In this document: piece by piece, positions 61,701 to 64,000 of the stretch | Position numbering within the stretch: position 1 is the stretch's first letter | How the letters are laid out: the number at the start of each line of letters is the position of its first letter | Assembly: GCA_047495785.1 (NCBI GenBank) | Contig: JBLDXI010000009.1 | Coordinates: 248,001 to 312,000 of the forward strand | Length of the DNA: 64,000 bases | DNA from: Lepidodermella squamata | Taxonomy: Eukaryota; Gastrotricha | Reading direction: 5' to 3' | Position numbers and translations under genes: made by a program | The notes under the pieces: model-generated | Told to the model about the DNA's origin: nothing | Seen by the model: only the letters and a program-made list of their open reading frames with translations | Database searches by the model: none

Positions 61701-62335
61701 TTTTCAACGCGACCCGCCTGGCGACAAATCGGCATCCTGACGTGCTGTTCCTTTCGCGAAGCTGGCTGTTCTGCTTGGCGCCCGAACTTGCCCGCTCGCT
61801 AACCATCTCGCCGGCCACATTCGCTCTGCCAGATATGAACCTACCGTTTTCAGAGAAATCTGACGTTTTCTCGTTTGGTTGCGTTTGGTTCGAGCTGCTG
61901 CACCGTTCACCGGCGGTTCAAAACACATCGGAGGACTGCCATGTAATAATTTATGAGCGCGGTACTTGTAGGATGCCTGAATCTCGCACGCCTCCGGTTG
62001 TGATGGGCTTGCCCATGGAAAATTGTCACGAGCTTCTTTATGCCTGTTGGGCTGATGACCCTAATGACCGGCCCCGTTTCGCAGACATTATCACTTCTTT
62101 GGAAAAGTTGTCTCCCCTATTGGCCTCAGCCGCGGCTGTTGGCATTTCCGGCGGTGGAATCGCGGCCAACTCGCACAGTCGGACGAACCGTTCACACCTC
62201 GGCTCGTCTCATCGGTTCGCCCATCACCCTATCCGCTCACCCTCGCAGCCGCTTCGAGGCGGTTCCGCCCGCGGCCCTCGCGGGAATATTTATGGCATGG
62301 AAACTCTCACCGTCGATGATCACTCGCAAAAATAA
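58723..62335 (+). CDS. KSR: KSR, kinase suppressor of Ras (Raf/MEK scaffold)
   Basis: KSR is a Raf-related pseudokinase scaffold that brings MEK to Raf in the Ras-ERK pathway. Seven exons, 58723-58899, 58965-59108, 59172-59346, 59397-59586, 59641-60297, 60352-61021 and 61076-62335, give 1090 aa. The N-terminal CA1 region has the LQTCLELHKMIDAIS helix and FPSFYQWLK. The C1-type Cys-rich domain is HVFTGHRVFLHKCDYCHRPM then VICTLCRMRVHSSC. A long Ser/Pro-rich region follows. The kinase-like domain opens SVTLKEWLIPFSEV. Its glycine loop is degenerate (GHYTTVYRG). The beta-3 Lys is present (VAVKVF). The catalytic loop is HKDLRLRN, as in KSR, DFG is DYG, and the APE region reads CLAPE. HENLVLFLGA and FCKGRTLDS are typical. 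A splice-acceptor-like run ends one base before the ATG, so a leader exon is likely. Confidence 0.93.
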
Positions 62336-63317
62336 CAAAGAATGACCTATGATTTCCCCTCAAGGCATCGAATATTTGTATTCATATGAAATATACTTAT
62401 TGTATGTGTGCGTTGTTAGCCAATGGATTCCATTGAATCGTTACGGGAAACATTGTTTTGTGTTCTCCGATGCTTATCCTGCTAATATAAATATTATTAA
62501 TCGAGCTGGTATTACCACTGCTATCACAATAACTTATTCTTCTACGCTGCATTCTTTCGACGTCTCGCCTTTTTTGCTGCTAATTCGGCACAAAAACCCG
62601 GCCTTCAGCTTCAAAGAAAAACTCGCTGCTTATTCCTACCAACACGAAACTGTTGTTTTCGCTGACTGACAACTGATGATACCTTGAACCAGTAATTACC
62701 TATGTCTCTATCTTTTGTGCGAAAGTAACCCGCAAAACGTGCCATATCATAGGATCGAATCTTGTGGTTGTTGAACGATTATTTTCTCATTTTTATTCAC
62801 TTGTCTGTATCGACTTGATGGAAAACATGCTTATTTAGTGCCACAAAACTACTTTATGTATGCTGATTCTTGTGCGACACCTGTGCTGATTCTTTGGGAC
62901 GAATTTTCTCTTGAAGCGGTCCATCGCCGATGAAGTTGACGCTGCCTGATAACATCTACTAGCTGTTACTATGTTGTTATATATAAGTTTTGCTGATTCA
63001 ATTTTGTGATCCACTCATATTTTAGAATCCGAGAATATCTTTTTAGAGTATGTTCTGACTGCTGGTAGGCTTATTGTAATTTTATGTGCTTGACTTTTAC
63101 ATGAATATTTTATTTGTATCGGGTGATGGAGAAATTCCTAACGGTGGTGTTTTACCTAAACTCATAACTGCTTGAATCAATTTATCTGCCTGAAACAACG
63201 ATTTCCCAGTTAATTTAATATTAATCGGATTCAATAATATTTCCACAAGATTTTGGCTTATTTTGTTGTATGAAATGATATAACGATAAATTGTTGATAA
63301 TTTAACTGAAAGGGTTG

Positions 63318-63323
63318 AATAAA
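63318..63323 (+). terminator. possible KSR polyadenylation signal AATAAA
   Basis: AATAAA lies about 980 nt past the KSR stop codon and just before the convergent gene. It would give a long 3' UTR. An earlier, non-canonical signal is not excluded. Confidence 0.45.
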
Positions 63324-63364
63324 GTTCTAGAATGATAACAAGAATCGGAATTATCCATCACCAT

Positions 63365-63370
63365 TTTATT
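63365..63370 (-). terminator. polyadenylation signal of the right-edge gene
   Basis: AATAAA on the minus strand, about 60 nt beyond the stop codon at 63430. Confidence 0.55.
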
Positions 63371-63429
63371 CAAAAATAGCTTAGTTCATAGTGGTATAAA
63401 ACAGATGCAACACACCAAACGAGATGACA

Positions 63430-64000
63430 TTAATCAGTCGGTTTCAATTTGAGAGGTGAATAAGGTATTGGTAGAACTTGACCAGACGCTAAATGACTGT
63501 TGTCAAATTTTCGACAAATGTGGGAGCAGCCGACAAGGAAAGGGATCGAAGCTACCAGTATGATAGAGGTCATCAACAGGCGATAGCTGATCAGTCGACA
63601 TGTCTCCTGCATAAAATAAGGATTGGCAAATTATTATCGTAGTCAACGATATATTAGTGAAGTTAACGCACCGGAGCAAGGTAAGGCGAGTACTTATCAC
63701 CGTCGGATATGAATGTTGGAGAAGCCAATACGCCACCATCCTTGCATACGCGGCGCTCAGAGCCAGCACTTAATTCACCGAGAACACCATCTTTCACGAC
63801 GTGCGGAGCAATAATTGGCCGCAAAACCCTATAAGTAGTGTTTACATCAGCAAACATTTCGACCGGATCTTGATCGTTGAGACACTGTTCATGATGCCTA
63901 AAACGAAAGTTTGCGAGGGCGGTTATAGCGAAGCGCAATATCCTCACCCCTTTGTTGGAAGGAAAGTGCTCGAACCCGAAATGTGAACGCATGTTGATAG
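63430..64000 (-). CDS. 3' part of an unrecognised membrane protein
   Basis: The gene is cut by the window edge. The last two exons look like 63897-63672 and 63606-63430, joined in phase 0. A third may run from the edge to a GTGAGG donor near 63950. The readable part includes HHEQCLNDQDPVEMFADVN, further residues with several Cys, and one hydrophobic helix (MTSIILVASIPFLVG). A short basic tail ending in KPTD follows. This looks like a protein with an extracellular or lumenal domain and a C-terminal transmembrane anchor. I do not recognise the family. Confidence 0.45.

Larger units (their letters stand above)
62336..63429. other. KSR 3' UTR and convergent 3' ends
   Basis: This holds the probable KSR 3' UTR. 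An open frame at 62349-62669 (+) starts 13 nt after the KSR stop, lacks a domain, and is probably UTR. The genes on each side converge here, with one polyadenylation signal for each strand. Confidence 0.55.

Noticed and set aside
62349-62669. Open frame just after KSR
   Set aside because: It begins 13 nt after the KSR stop in a region that reads as 3' UTR, with no domain and no separate promoter evidence.
1-64000. Bacterial-type features, CRISPR arrays, viral genes
   Set aside because: None seen. The genes are spliced animal genes with eukaryotic polyadenylation signals.

Overview
This is a gene-dense piece of an animal (metazoan) nuclear genome. It carries 13 protein genes that I can model, 12 complete or nearly so and one cut by the right edge. 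Nearly all are spliced, usually by short introns of about 45-70 nt with GT-AG borders. Their products belong to animal families: 4E-T, OSBP, SMG6, STAG cohesin, USP32, class A receptors, atlastin, Spinster, NCoR/SMRTER, Nanos and KSR. Compact introns, long glutamine/serine-rich proteins and long AT-rich intergenic stretches suggest a small-genome protostome. I cannot name the phylum; an ecdysozoan such as a nematode or tardigrade is only a guess. There is no sign of bacterial, CRISPR or phage content.

Layout. 1-6000: no gene recognised. 6001-9995 (-): 4E-T, an eIF4E-binding mRNA-repression factor. 12351-15521 (+): OSBP, a sterol/lipid transfer protein. 15522-19050: gene-poor, with a short telomere-like tract. 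19051-22906 (-): SMG6, the nonsense-mediated decay endonuclease. 23431-27505 (-): STAG/SA cohesin subunit. 28838-33791 (+): USP32 deubiquitinase. 34394-36854 (+): an unassigned PTB-domain protein. 37218-40840 and 43001-45259 (-): two tandem class A receptors that arose by duplication. 46207-48027 (-): an atlastin-like protein whose GTPase motifs are lost. 48831-50616 (-): a Spinster-type transporter. 50949-57507 (-): an NCoR/SMRTER corepressor, with a nanos gene nested antisense in one of its introns (53237-53710, +). 58723-62335 (+): KSR, a Raf/MEK scaffold. 63430-64000 (-): the 3' end of an unrecognised membrane protein.

The gene models were checked by intron phase. The summed exon lengths are a multiple of three for all 12 modelled genes. 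No pathway is clustered here. Three genes act in post-transcriptional control of mRNA (4E-T, SMG6, nanos), and the rest are unrelated housekeeping or signalling genes. I see no operon and no new multi-gene system. The most notable points are the nested nanos gene, the degenerate atlastin, the receptor pair with an intron difference, predicted lipid anchors at both ends of USP32, and a GC-AG intron in 4E-T.
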